Below, piece after piece: positions 34,414 through 46,437 of a stretch of 64,000 nucleotides of DNA. The notes beneath the pieces were generated by a model, which was not told where the DNA came from, searched no databases, and saw only the letters and a program-made list of their open reading frames with translations. Position 1 is the stretch's first letter; the number at the start of each line of letters is the position of its first letter. The stretch is from Stieleria maiorica (lineage in GTDB: Bacteria > Planctomycetota > Planctomycetia > Pirellulales > Pirellulaceae): the NCBI RefSeq assembly GCF_008035925.1, contig NZ_CP036264.1:9203615-9267614 (forward strand). The letters run 5' to 3'. Both the position numbers and the translations under genes were made by a program.

Positions 34414-35901
34414 ATGCCACGAATCCAACGTTACAAATCTTTGACCTCGTTGAAACTGTTGCTGCTGCTGGCGTGGGGCATCGTCTCATCGGCTCCACAC
34501 GCATCCGCTCAGAACTTCGATTCGCCGTCGCCGAACTTTATCTTTGTGCTCAGCGATGACATCGCGCAGGGCGACCTGGGGTGCTACGGTCAGAAACTGA
34601 TCCAGACGCCGCGGTTGGATCAGATGGCGGCCGAGGGAACGCGGTACATGCAAGCGTATTGTGGAACCAGCGTTTGCGCGCCCAGCCGATCGTCCTTCTT
34701 TACGGGGCTGCACACCGGTCACTGTCCGGTGCGAGGCAACTATGAAGTCGCTCCGGAGGGCCAGTTGCCACTGCCGGATGAGACCGTGACGATCGCCGAG
34801 GTGGCTAAGTCGGCCGGGTATGCGACGGCGACGTTTGGTAAATGGGGCATGGGGTTCTTCGACACCACCGGCAGCCCCTTCAATCAGGGCGTCGACCACT
34901 TTTTCGGGTACAACTGCCAACGACACGCCCACTCGTACTTTCCGACCTACTTGTATGACGACGCGCAGGCGTTTCTGTTGCCGGGCAACAACGGCCAAAC
35001 CGTCGGCAAGACGTATGCACAAACACTGATTCAGAATGACATGATCGCCTGGCTGCGTCGCAACGCCGACCAGCCGTTTATGATGTTCTATGCGATCACG
35101 CTGCCGCACGGCCGTCATGAGATCGATGACTTGGGAATCTATGCCGACAAGCCGTGGAGTTTGAAACAGAAGTCCTATGCGGCACAGGTCACGCGGGTCG
35201 ATTCGGACATGGGGGAGTTGATGGACACGCTCCGTGAGCTGGGCATCGCCGAAAACACGCTGATCGTCTTCAGCGGCGACAACGGTTCGTCGTTCGATCC
35301 CCAGTCCGACATCGGCAGTCTGTTCAATCAGGCCAGCAACGGATTGCGTGGCTACAAGCGGGGCATGTACGAGGGTGCGTTGCGACAGGCGGCGCTGGCC
35401 TGGTGGCCCGGCACCGTTCCGGCCGGTCGCGTCGACGACCAACCCTGGGCGTTTTGGGATCTGATGCCCACCTTTGTCGAGCTTTCCGGTGCCGAGCCGC
35501 CGGCCGGCTACGAGACCGATGGAAAATCCTTGGTCGACTATCTCAAAGGCGGAGCGGCACCCGACCGCGACTATTTCTACTGGGAACTGCACCTGGGCAA
35601 GCCGGTCCAAGCGGCTCGATTCGGAAACTGGAAAGCGGTCCGCAACGGGATCGACAAACCGATCGAGCTTTATGACTTGAGTGTCGACGCTGGCGAAACG
35701 AATGACGTCGCATCGAGCCATCCGCAACGGGTCGCGCGGGCCGAAGCGATTTTTGGCGAAGCGCACCGGCCGGATCCGAATTGGCCGCTCGAGGGTCGCA
35801 GCGAAGCCCAGGCAAAGAGTGCCAAAGAAGCCTGGGCGGTCAAACGTGCGCGGGACAAGGCGAAGTGGGCTCCCGAGGATGCGGTCGAGCGCGAGTTCTG
35901 A
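34414..35901 (+). CDS. Secreted arylsulfatase
   Basis: 495 aa with a signal peptide (about 8-32, ending SAPHASAQ). Sulfatase hallmarks are NFIFVLSDDIAQGDLGCYGQ with metal-binding aspartates and the FGly cysteine C88 in CAPSRSSFFTGLHTGHCPVRGN, fully canonical. KWGMGFFDTTGSP, LPHGRHEID and GDNGSSFDP supply the remaining active-site residues. The pattern resembles arylsulfatase A-like planctomycete enzymes. It stands alone on the plus strand between two minus-strand genes; the substrate is unknown. The sulfatase-maturing enzyme is not in the window. Confidence 0.92.
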   Translation: MPRIQRYKSLTSLKLLLLLAWGIVSSAPHASAQNFDSPSPNFIFVLSDDIAQGDLGCYGQKLIQTPRLDQMAAEGTRYMQAYCGTSVCAPSRSSFFTGLHTGHCPVRGNYEVAPEGQLPLPDETVTIAEVAKSAGYATATFGKWGMGFFDTTGSPFNQGVDHFFGYNCQRHAHSYFPTYLYDDAQAFLLPGNNGQTVGKTYAQTLIQNDMIAWLRRNADQPFMMFYAITLPHGRHEIDDLGIYADKPWSLKQKSYAAQVTRVDSDMGELMDTLRELGIAENTLIVFSGDNGSSFDPQSDIGSLFNQASNGLRGYKRGMYEGALRQAALAWWPGTVPAGRVDDQPWAFWDLMPTFVELSGAEPPAGYETDGKSLVDYLKGGAAPDRDYFYWELHLGKPVQAARFGNWKAVRNGIDKPIELYDLSVDAGETNDVASSHPQRVARAEAIFGEAHRPDPNWPLEGRSEAQAKSAKEAWAVKRARDKAKWAPEDAVEREF

Positions 35902-35978
35902 GCCGCGCAGGTGCTCGCACGCTCGTCGAGTTGGACAGCGACTCGTCATTCAAGAATCATGATGATTCGCGGTTCAAA

Positions 35979-36042
35979 CGTAGCTACCTTCGCCAGAAGG
36001 TGGATCCCCGGCGCCATCCACGCTCTGGTCAGCGTAGCTACG
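35979..36042. repeat. Interspersed repeat with inverted ends CGTAGCTAC
   Basis: The ends CGTAGCTAC (35979-35987) and GTAGCTACG (36034-36042) are inverted copies. The interior GCCAGAAGGTGGATCC...CCACGCTCTGG is related to 37961-38011 and to the in-gene repeats at 1383 and 30276. It lies between the convergent sulfatase and antiporter genes and might serve as a bidirectional stop. Confidence 0.7.
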
Positions 36043-36078
36043 TCAGAGCGACGCTGTCCGGTGAGACTTGGACCCTAA

Positions 36079-37764
36079 TCACTTGTTCTTGCGGCGCTGG
36101 GTGATCAGCGCGTGCATGACGTCGCTGCGGCGGACCACTCCCAACAACTCGTGGGGGCTGGCGCGCTGGACGACCGGGATGCAGTCGTCGGTCTCGCCCT
36201 GAAACAGCTCGAACGCCCGTGCCGCCGGTTCGTCTTCGTGCAGACAGGATTCGATGTCGGTCACCAGGTCCTCCGCACGCACCAGTTTGGCGGCGCTGTG
36301 GTCGAACAAGACGTCGCTGAGCAGCGGGTAGCGAATCACACCGACGACACTCATCCGGTCATCGACGACCGGATAGGTGTTGTCGTGGCTGTGTTCGATG
36401 TGGGCGACGACTTGATCGAAGTCGGCCGATTGATGAATCCCCTTGGTCTTGCGCAGCAAATCGCTGACTTTCACTTTGCCGATCGCGGACACCGCCGGTG
36501 CGGTGCCGTTGAGCGCCGCACGAAAGCGATCGACGACCTCGCGCATTTGTTCCAGCGGCGTTCGACTGGTGTGATGGATCGCCTGGGCCAGCGGGACTTC
36601 GCCGGTTCGGATCAGTGATTGGCGGATGAACAGCGGGCCGATGATTTCGAACAACACGACCGAACCCAGGATGATGTCTTGAATCGGTTTTCCCAGTTCC
36701 GGATTTCGGTTGACCGCAATGGTCGACAGGGCGATCGCCGCTCCGGCTTGGGCAAACAAACACGCGCCGCCCCAATTCCGCACCTCCGGCGGTTGCCGGG
36801 TCGCCTTGGCCGCCACGTAAACGCCCAACCATTTGCCGACGATGCGAAACGCGATGTAAACCAGCCCCAGTTTCCCCGCGGCGATGAACGCACCGGCATC
36901 AAGCTCGGTTCCGTGGGCGACAAAGAACAGCACCGCCAATAGGCCCGACAAGTGGTCCAGTTCGTCGACGATCTTTTGTTTGTAGTCGGACGTGTTGGCC
37001 ACCGTGACGCCCATCATCAGGAACGACAACATGTACGGGATCTCGAACGATTCGTCGACGCCCAGCAGGAACGTGACCGCGGCGACTAACAATACCAGCC
37101 AGCGTTTCATGTTCAAAAAACCGCAGCCATAGCTGACGACCAGTCCCCCCAGGATCCCCAGCACCATCGATCCGCCGACATTCAGCAGCACGCCGAACAT
37201 CTGGCGGCCGAAGGAAACCTGCAAACTGCCCTGGAACCACTCGATCGCCAAAAATGCGAACTCGAACAGGATGATGCAAGCAAAGTTGTTCATCGCGACC
37301 AAGAAGCCCGTGCTCTCGGTCACCGGGCCTTCGGATCGAAACTCCTTCAGCACCAAGATGGTCGTCGCGGGCGCGGTCGCCACCGCCAAGCACCCCAACA
37401 GCAACGCCATGCTGCCCGAGCAACCGAACAGAGCCAATCCGATCGAGACCAGCACGGCGGTGAAGGTGATTTCGGCGACCGAAAGCGTCAGGCAATGTGC
37501 GGCGACCCGTCGCACCTTGGAAAACGTGAATTCGCAGCCCAGGTTGAACAGGACCAACGCCATCGCCAGTTTCAGCAACGGTTCGAACAATTCGACGTGT
37601 TCGGTCGGCACCAAGTCCAAGACGCTCGGGCCGACCAGCAATCCGACCAACAAAAACGCCGTCACCTTGGGCAGATGAACCAAGTCGGCCAGCACGCCGG
37701 CGGCCAGGCAAACGCCCAGCAGCAGCCCGATGGTGCTGGTGATGTGCAGATGAAACTCACCCAT
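36079..37764 (-). CDS. CPA2-family cation:proton antiporter with two CBS domains
   Basis: 561 aa from the ATG at 37764; ATGs at 37788 and 37824 are alternatives and none has a clear ribosome site. The N-terminal about 390 residues contain a dozen hydrophobic helices of the KefB/CPA2 type (VTAFLLVGLLVGPSVLDLVP; LKLAMALVLFNLGCEF; ATAPATTILVLKE). The C-terminus has a pair of CBS-like modules (VSDLLRKTKGIHQSADF ... YPVVDDRMSVVGVI; LVTDIESCLHEDEPAARAF ... GVVRRSDVMHAL) in place of the RCK domain found in Kef proteins. It probably exchanges Na+ or K+ for protons, with CBS modules sensing nucleotide or ionic state. No partner genes are adjacent. Confidence 0.82.
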   Translation of the reverse strand: MGEFHLHITSTIGLLLGVCLAAGVLADLVHLPKVTAFLLVGLLVGPSVLDLVPTEHVELFEPLLKLAMALVLFNLGCEFTFSKVRRVAAHCLTLSVAEITFTAVLVSIGLALFGCSGSMALLLGCLAVATAPATTILVLKEFRSEGPVTESTGFLVAMNNFACIILFEFAFLAIEWFQGSLQVSFGRQMFGVLLNVGGSMVLGILGGLVVSYGCGFLNMKRWLVLLVAAVTFLLGVDESFEIPYMLSFLMMGVTVANTSDYKQKIVDELDHLSGLLAVLFFVAHGTELDAGAFIAAGKLGLVYIAFRIVGKWLGVYVAAKATRQPPEVRNWGGACLFAQAGAAIALSTIAVNRNPELGKPIQDIILGSVVLFEIIGPLFIRQSLIRTGEVPLAQAIHHTSRTPLEQMREVVDRFRAALNGTAPAVSAIGKVKVSDLLRKTKGIHQSADFDQVVAHIEHSHDNTYPVVDDRMSVVGVIRYPLLSDVLFDHSAAKLVRAEDLVTDIESCLHEDEPAARAFELFQGETDDCIPVVQRASPHELLGVVRRSDVMHALITQRRKNK

Positions 37765-38032
37765 GGGGATCGCAACTGAAGGTGGCATCGAGACAAACCG
37801 CGGCCGCATTTGGACGATGCACAAAGAGTGTCAAATGCGAGCACGACGTGGTTTTGCCGCGTACCCTTTGCTTGCCGCGGCCCAAGTCTAGCTGCACAGC
37901 GGCATTTGACACAAGAAACATCGTTAATCGTTGGTCGTGCGCCGTTGACTGCGCCAGAAGGTGGTTCCTCAGCGCCCTCCACGCTCGCATCGAGCGTCGC
38001 TACGACATCAAGCGGAAAAGGGGGCAGGTACG

Positions 38033-38152
38033 AATGGTACGGGCTTAAGCCAATACGCTGAGCCGTAGGCGCTAGCCTCGGGCGTTACCGCCGTGTTGAA
38101 GGCGTATCAAGGCCCGCGGCTAGCGCCGTCGGCTCACTAAGCCCGTGCCATT
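38033..38152. repeat. 120-bp imperfect palindromic repeat, copy 2
   Basis: Begins AATGGTACGGGCTTAAGCCA and ends AAGCCCGTGCCATT. Same orientation as copy 3 and inverted relative to copy 1. It is followed directly by another hairpin repeat. Confidence 0.9.
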
Positions 38153-38153
38153 C

Positions 38154-38213
38154 GGGTCAGGTACCAAAAACCAAATGGCCCCCAGGGTGCTTCGCATTTT
38201 TGGTGCCTGACCC
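38154..38213. repeat. 17-bp inverted repeat ending the kinase transcript region
   Basis: Arms GGGTCAGGTACCAAAAA and TTTTTGGTGCCTGACCC pair at 16 of 17 positions around a 26-nt loop. Because the kinase gene ends at 38225 on the minus strand, this hairpin lies immediately downstream of it and could act in termination or mRNA protection. Confidence 0.7.
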
Positions 38214-38224
38214 CTTTTCCGCGG

Positions 38225-39778
38225 TCAGTCCGGCTGGCCGCCTGGGGCATCGATCACACGAGCGACTGCGAACACGATGTTGTCTTCGGGGATGGACTTG
38301 GCGTTCCACTGCAGCCAACGGTAATGGCCGTCACAATCACGGTATCGGTTACGGAATTCTGCGATCGATTCGCCATCGGCCAGCGCGCCGATCGCTTTTC
38401 GCGTTTGCGTGATGTCGTCGGGGTGAACGAAATGCAGGAACGGTTTGGAAACCAATTCGTGGTCGCTGTATCCCAGCACACGCGAAAAGTTTGAATTGAC
38501 GCGTTTGAAGTAGCCGTCCAGGCTGGCGATGCAAAACAGATCCATGCTGATTTCAAAGAACCGGCACAGATCGCGTTGGGCGCGTTCCATCGACGATTCT
38601 CGGAAAGCCGTGATCTGGTCGGCGATGGCCCCCGCGTCGGCAGGGCGATCGTGTTCGTTTCGGGCCAAACATCGTTTGGCCAGCGAGATGATCGCCGGAT
38701 CGGAGTCGCTGGCGTCGAGCCGCTGGTACGCATCTCGCAATGCCCCGCGAGCGGCACGACGGTAAACGCGACGAAAACTGTCGCCTTCGTAGGGGGGCCG
38801 GCCGGTCAAGATTTCGCACAGCAAGGCTCCCAGTCCGAACACGTCCGAACGCACGCTGATGTGATGGCCGCGGGCTTGTTCGGGGGCCATGTAGCTGGGC
38901 GTGCCGATGATCTTGCTGTTGGAAAGGATGGCCGACAACGCTTCGTCCGAAATGCAGTCCACCGCCGCCGGCGGAATCGGAACCGATTGAATCGGAGATT
39001 TCCCCAACTGGCGGCTCAAACCCCAATCCATCACGTGGACTTCACCATAGGCGCCCACCATGACGTTGGACGGTTTGATGTCCAGGTGAACGGTTTGATT
39101 GGAATGGGCATACGCAATCGTCTGGCAGACTCGGGCAAAGACATCCAACAGCCTCGCTTGGTGCAGTTGTGTTTGCCGCTCACTGTCCAACGACTCTCGC
39201 AGCAACGTGCTGAGCGTTCTGCCCTCGACCAATTTCATGGCAAAGAAAGGTTGCCCGTCGTCGCTGATGCCCATGTCGTAGACGGCGACGATGCCCGGAT
39301 GTTGCAACCGTGCGGTCGTGCGTGCTTCTCGAAAGAAGCGTTCCCGCGATTCCTCGCGCGATTGATAGCTCTTCAGCAAGACTTTGATCGCAACATCGCG
39401 GTCGAAGACGTTGTCATGGGCGTGGTAGACCAACCCCATCCCGCCTTTTCCGATTTGATCGCCGATCCGGTAGCGCTGGATCCTAGCGACCGGCTGCGGG
39501 AGGGGGCCATCGTGATCAAAGTCTTTCCACGATCCGCTGTCCGCCCAGTTGCTGTCCGCTCGTTCTTTGGAGATCGATGCGGTGCGCACCGACGAGTGGT
39601 CGATCATCGGTCGCTCCGAATCGTCGTGACTCGGTGCCGGGGTGACGTTGCGGCTGAGTCGGATCAGTGTCATCGCTCGCAAACTCTTTTTCAAAAGAGC
39701 GCTTGTGCAGCGTTGAATGATCTGCCTGCCCCACACCCGCTGGGTCGGTGTCGTGACCGACATCGTGGCGATCGCCAT
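38225..39778 (-). CDS. Ser/Thr protein kinase with C-terminal PAS domain
   Basis: 517 aa from the first ATG; a later ATG (39673) is an alternative start. The kinase domain begins IQRYRIGDQIGKGGMGLVYHA, with the ATP lysine in VAIKVL (K132), catalytic loop HLDIKPSNVM (D233), DWG (251-253) in place of DFG, and GTPSYMAPEQARG. The HRD arginine is leucine, making it a non-RD kinase. After about residue 390 there is a PAS domain (FFEISMDLFCIASLDGYFKRVNSNFSR, written here as a PAS start, to about 510). No transmembrane helix was seen, so it is probably cytosolic. The PAS input suggests control by a small-molecule or redox signal. Confidence 0.88.
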   Translation of the reverse strand: MAIATMSVTTPTQRVWGRQIIQRCTSALLKKSLRAMTLIRLSRNVTPAPSHDDSERPMIDHSSVRTASISKERADSNWADSGSWKDFDHDGPLPQPVARIQRYRIGDQIGKGGMGLVYHAHDNVFDRDVAIKVLLKSYQSREESRERFFREARTTARLQHPGIVAVYDMGISDDGQPFFAMKLVEGRTLSTLLRESLDSERQTQLHQARLLDVFARVCQTIAYAHSNQTVHLDIKPSNVMVGAYGEVHVMDWGLSRQLGKSPIQSVPIPPAAVDCISDEALSAILSNSKIIGTPSYMAPEQARGHHISVRSDVFGLGALLCEILTGRPPYEGDSFRRVYRRAARGALRDAYQRLDASDSDPAIISLAKRCLARNEHDRPADAGAIADQITAFRESSMERAQRDLCRFFEISMDLFCIASLDGYFKRVNSNFSRVLGYSDHELVSKPFLHFVHPDDITQTRKAIGALADGESIAEFRNRYRDCDGHYRWLQWNAKSIPEDNIVFAVARVIDAPGGQPD

Positions 39779-40287
39779 TGCAGCGGGACCATCGCCGGCG
39801 GGAAGTGTGAGGAGTCCCGCCGGAGATCAACGATGATTTCAAGGCTGCACAAACTCTCGCTGTATGGCTCTCGCCTTGCGATCGGCCGCTCATCGATCGA
39901 CCCAGGGAGTCCACCGTGAGCTGACCGAGACGTCGAAACTTTGTGCAAAATCTACGTTTGTCCGCCTGGTCGTATTATACCCGTTCATGGAGCGGGCGGG
40001 TGGGGGAAATGCGGAACGCTCGACAGGCAATTGGGTTTTGTGTCCTGGCCCATCGTACGACGTCCTTTCTAGGTCGTCGTGCCGAGTCCCCCGGACGACG
40101 GCCCGGAAGGGCCATCGTACATCGAAGGCCGAGTTTCCCGGACGACGGCCCGGAAGGGCCATCGTACATCGAAGGCCGAGTCCCCCGGACGACGGCCCGG
40201 AAGGGCTGTCGTACATCGAAGGCCGAGTCTCCCGGACGCTGGCCCGGAAGGGCTGTCGCACATGCGAATAACCACGGTCCGAGCTGG
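39779..40287. other. Intergenic region with tandem array
   Basis: This 509-nt gap lies between the hybrid kinase gene (downstream end) and the Ser/Thr kinase start. Its right part is the 47-bp tandem array; the left part has a 9-bp inverted repeat (CCGGCGGGA/TCCCGCCGG, about 39797-39825) in the kinase leader. Open frames through the array are products of the repeat. Confidence 0.65.
40050..40265. repeat. 47-bp tandem array with GGCCCGGAAGGGCC hairpin core
   Basis: Units start CGGACGACGGCCCGGAAGGG at 40092, 40139, 40186 and 40233, an exact 47-bp period, with the fourth unit truncated. A diverged lead-in, GTACGACGTCCTTTCTAGGT, lies at about 40056. Each unit carries the self-complementary core GGCCCGGAAGGGCC. 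The same core is found at 9301-9369 and in the 51.3-kb array. Confidence 0.92.
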
Positions 40288-43203
<2,916 letters not shown>

Positions 43204-43216
43204 CGGACCGTTTTAC

Positions 43217-44113
43217 TTAGCAGCACTTCTTGATCATCGTGACCTCGTTCCCGATGTCGTTGAACCGTAGTTCGTCGGCAAAGCTTTTCATCAGGACCAG
43301 GCCTTTTCCTGATTCAGCGGCGAACAGATCCGCATCGACTCGGTCGGGCACTTTCGAGGTGTCGAAGCCGTTGCCTTCATCGCGGATCACGATCTTGATC
43401 TCTTGCTTGCTGGCCGTCGCTTCGACGAAAACCAGACGATCCTTGTAGGGCGACTCTTGCTTTCGTCGCTCGATCAAATCGGAGGTCGCATCGTCATAAA
43501 TGATCGCGTGATGGGCCGGGGTCACCGACGGCCCCAGTTGCAAGTTGCCGCGATACATGGCGTTGATCAACGCGTGCTCGATCGCAACCCCCAACCGATT
43601 CATCTCCGCACCACTGATCAGGTCCATCCCCGAGACGACTTGCATCAACAGCCCCACCAGCGGCGAGATCAACTCGCTGTCGTTGGGCAACTCGAATTCA
43701 AAGACATTCTTGGTCAGCTTGGAGATCAATTTGGCAAAGCTGGCGTCGGTGCGAATGACCCCCAACACGTCGATGATCGTATCGTTGAGCAACGATTGCA
43801 GATGGTTCTTGGGGACATACCCGGCCGCTCCCTTCTGTAACGCATCGGCAGCCAGGTCTTCCGAGCCGCGCGCGGTGACCAAAATAGCGGGGATGTGCGG
43901 GTAGTCGGTCCGCATCACCTCGACCAATTCCAAACCGTTGACCTCGGGCATTTCCAGGTCGGTCACGACAATGTCCAGCGACTCGCGCGCCAAGACGTCC
44001 AAAGCCAATTGTCCGTTGGCCGCATGCCGCACTTCATGACTGCCTTCCTCCAGCAACATCCGCATCTCAACCGCCTGAGTCGGACTGTCTTCAACCAGTA
44101 ATACCTTCGCCAT
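43217..44113 (-). CDS. Response regulator REC domain fused to RsbW-like HATPase
   Basis: 298 aa. The receiver domain (1-125) has acidic pocket E8/D9, phospho-acceptor D52 (VVTDLEMPEVNG) and K102 in VPKNHL. The C-terminal half (about 150-298) is a GHKL ATPase of the anti-sigma/serine-kinase type: N-box-like AIEHALINAMYRGNL, DEGNGFDTSKVPD, and GKGLVLMKSFADELR. There is no DNA-binding domain, so output is probably phosphorylation or sequestration of a partner, as in partner-switching systems. No antagonist or sigma factor gene is adjacent. It precedes the hybrid kinase gene by 13 nt; the HPt of that kinase is a likely phosphodonor. Confidence 0.85.
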   Translation of the reverse strand: MAKVLLVEDSPTQAVEMRMLLEEGSHEVRHAANGQLALDVLARESLDIVVTDLEMPEVNGLELVEVMRTDYPHIPAILVTARGSEDLAADALQKGAAGYVPKNHLQSLLNDTIIDVLGVIRTDASFAKLISKLTKNVFEFELPNDSELISPLVGLLMQVVSGMDLISGAEMNRLGVAIEHALINAMYRGNLQLGPSVTPAHHAIIYDDATSDLIERRKQESPYKDRLVFVEATASKQEIKIVIRDEGNGFDTSKVPDRVDADLFAAESGKGLVLMKSFADELRFNDIGNEVTMIKKCC

Positions 44114-44697
44114 GATGCCAGAATTCCGAATGGTGTGAGCTTGAACAGTGGTTCAGCGACGGAACCACCCCCCATCCTACACGTTTTTTCGGATCATAGT
44201 CCGAAAGGCGCCACATTCTGGAGGTACTTTGAGAAGTTCCGCGTTACGGGGAGTTTTCGGATCCAGTGGTGCAATCAGGCTGCCCAGTCTAAACCGCCGG
44301 ATGTCTTGCTTTGGACCCGATAAATCCGGTTTAATTCCCTCAGTTGACCCGGTCAGGATCTCCCCCCTTCTTTCGATAGGCTAGGGAGACAACGGCTTGC
44401 TGGTCGACTACACTACGTGTGCGTTTCTGCTCGATTGCCGCTCTTGTGCGACCGTCGGCCGTCAGAAACGTCCCGCCACCACCCACCCCGTGCCCACCAC
44501 CAACGCCGTTTGAACCGTCGCCAGACGGATTCAGGCATGTGAATTGCCCCGCAATTCGATGTGACCGCGCCGCACACGGCCAACCGGCTGTCAGACCCGT
44601 TTCGCAGCAAAACTCGGGTTTCGGCGGTCGCCGGCTGACCGTACGCGGCGTGTTCCGCACACCCACCTTCCCCCCCTCCAAGCCCACCTACGACGCC
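44114..44697. other. Divergent intergenic region
   Basis: This 584-nt region separates the minus-strand signalling pair from the plus-strand efflux genes. The open frame continues upstream of 44698 to 44419, but that part encodes proline- and arginine-rich sequence unlike a leader and is judged non-coding. A small hairpin TTCGGATCATAGTCCGAA lies at 44188-44205. Promoters for both directions should be here; none was identified with confidence. Confidence 0.5.
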
Positions 44698-46437
44698 ATG
44701 TCCAAATTCATCGATCCCCGGCCCGCCACGGCCGACCCAGCGTTTCGATTCGACAACGATCTCGACGTCGCCGCTGCGACCATAGGGAGCAGCGATTCCG
44801 GGGGCATCCGCAATTCCGGGGCCGCGTGCGGCACCGCGCGTCATCAGCGCCGGACAGGTGGGCGTAGCGGTGTGACGGTTAGTCGTGACAGTTCTCATCC
44901 CCGCCGCCGCGGCGTCGTTCAGATCCTGCCGCTGTTGGCCGCCCTGGTCGCCGTTCCCGTCCTCGGGTTTTCGCTCTCGGCGTTCTTCTTCGGCGGCGGT
45001 GGTCAAGTCGATGAAGGGGTCCTGCTGCATTCGGTCGGCCGCGAAGACGTCGAGGTCACGGTGATCGAACGGGGGAACCTGCAAAGCCAAACCAACCGCG
45101 AAATCCACTGCATGGTCGAAGACGTCCAACGCGACGGGATCAACGGAACCCCGATCCTGTGGATCATTCCTAACGGTAGCAGCGTTGAAGAAGGCGACTT
45201 GTTGGTCGAACTGGAGTCGGCGCCGATGCGTGAAGCGCTCGACGAGCAAATGTTGGAAACCGAGGACGCACGCTCCACGCAGATCCAGGCCGAAGCCAAT
45301 TACAACAACCAGATCGTCCAAAACGAAACCAGTAAAGCTGAAGCGGAGTTGCAGGTTCAACTCGCCAAGCTGGAGCTGGAAATGTACACCGACGACGAAA
45401 GCGGCACGCACAAGCTGGCGGTGGAGGAAATCAAACGCTCCATCGACGAAGTGAACAACCAAATCTTGGAAGCCCAGGCGACGTTAGAACTGCGACGCGA
45501 TGACCGCCGCGGCATCGATTCGCTGTACAAACTCGGTTACGCCAACCGCAACGAATTGCGTAAAAGCGAACTCGCGTTTTTGCAGGCTGAAGGAAAGTAT
45601 GCTGCCCAGCTCAATAAACTGGAAACCTCGCTCGCGACCCTTCGCAAGAAAGAAAACTACGAGCGTGAGATGGAACTGCTGCGGTTGCGCGGCAAGCTGC
45701 AAACCGCCGAGCGCGGATTGGAACAAACGCTGCGAAACAATGAAGCCCGCCTGGCCCAAGTTCAAGCGATCCTGCGGGCCCGAACCGAGTCGCTGAAGAA
45801 GGAAGAAGAGCGATTGGAGCGGTACACCGAACAGCTGGCCGCCTGCAAGATCTTTGCCCCCGAAGCCGGGATGGTCGCGTACGCGTCCAGCCGCAACGAC
45901 GAGATCCGCGAAGGCATGCCGGTCCGGTTTCGTCAGCACCTGATGTCGCTGCCGGCGCTGGACAAGATGCAAGTTCAAACCGCCGTGCACGAGTCGGATT
46001 TGGAGCAGATCCGGATCGGGATGAAGGCGCGGATCACGGTCGACGCGTTCCCGGGCAAGGAGTACATCGGGACGGTCCAGTCGATCGCCGTGTTGCCCGA
46101 ACAGAATGGATGGCGGGGCAGTGAAACCAAGGTCTATGCAACCACCGTGACGATCGATGGCACCGTCGATCAACTCAAGCCCGGAATGACCGCCGTGACG
46201 GAAATCATGATCGATTCGGTCGAAGATGCATTGACCGTGCCGATCCAATCCGTCATCGAACGCGACGATCAAACTTGGGTGCTGATTCGCCAAAACGATC
46301 AATTGGTCGGCCAGCCGGTAGAAACGGGGCGGCAGACCGATTCGGTCGTTCAAGTCGTCAGCGGGCTTTCCGATGGCGATCAAGTTGCGCTCAACCCACG
46401 GCAATTCGTTGATGACGTTTTAGGTGGCGATTCCTGA
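44698..46437 (+). CDS. HlyD/MacA-type membrane-fusion protein
   Basis: 579 aa from the ATG at 44698 (MSKFIDPRP). About 75 polar cytoplasmic residues precede one transmembrane helix (ILPLLAALVAVPVLGFSLSAFFFG, about residues 79-102). A long coiled coil (about 185-375) follows, rich in Glu/Leu/Arg. After it come the lipoyl-like half (CKIFAPEAGMVAYASS), the beta-barrel (MKARITVDAFPGKEYIGTVQSIAV) and membrane-proximal domains (VPIQSVIERDDQTWVLI). It is coupled to the next gene by a one-base overlap (TGATG), fitting a MacA/MacB-like pair. The outer-membrane partner may be the TolC-like protein encoded at 51.7-55 kb. Confidence 0.85.
   Translation: MSKFIDPRPATADPAFRFDNDLDVAAATIGSSDSGGIRNSGAACGTARHQRRTGGRSGVTVSRDSSHPRRRGVVQILPLLAALVAVPVLGFSLSAFFFGGGGQVDEGVLLHSVGREDVEVTVIERGNLQSQTNREIHCMVEDVQRDGINGTPILWIIPNGSSVEEGDLLVELESAPMREALDEQMLETEDARSTQIQAEANYNNQIVQNETSKAEAELQVQLAKLELEMYTDDESGTHKLAVEEIKRSIDEVNNQILEAQATLELRRDDRRGIDSLYKLGYANRNELRKSELAFLQAEGKYAAQLNKLETSLATLRKKENYEREMELLRLRGKLQTAERGLEQTLRNNEARLAQVQAILRARTESLKKEEERLERYTEQLAACKIFAPEAGMVAYASSRNDEIREGMPVRFRQHLMSLPALDKMQVQTAVHESDLEQIRIGMKARITVDAFPGKEYIGTVQSIAVLPEQNGWRGSETKVYATTVTIDGTVDQLKPGMTAVTEIMIDSVEDALTVPIQSVIERDDQTWVLIRQNDQLVGQPVETGRQTDSVVQVVSGLSDGDQVALNPRQFVDDVLGGDS

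Larger units (their letters stand above)
37765..38224. other. Repeat-filled intergenic region
   Basis: This 460-nt gap lies between the antiporter and kinase genes, both minus strand. It contains the GCCAGAAGGTGG...CTCCACGCTC repeat (37961-38011), the second 120-bp palindromic repeat (38033-38152), and an inverted repeat with arms 38154-38170 and 38197-38213 (GGGTCAGGTACCAAAAA, 16 of 17 paired). No gene is supported. Confidence 0.65.

Noticed and set aside
40092..40265. Regularly spaced repeats resembling a CRISPR array
   Set aside because: The whole 47-bp unit is repeated, including the would-be spacers, and no cas genes are present. It is a plain tandem repeat; the same holds for 51337-51602.
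44419..44697. Upstream extension of the membrane-fusion protein frame
   Set aside because: The extra 93 residues are Pro/Arg-rich without family similarity; the ATG at 44698 gives the expected short cytoplasmic tail and anchor.
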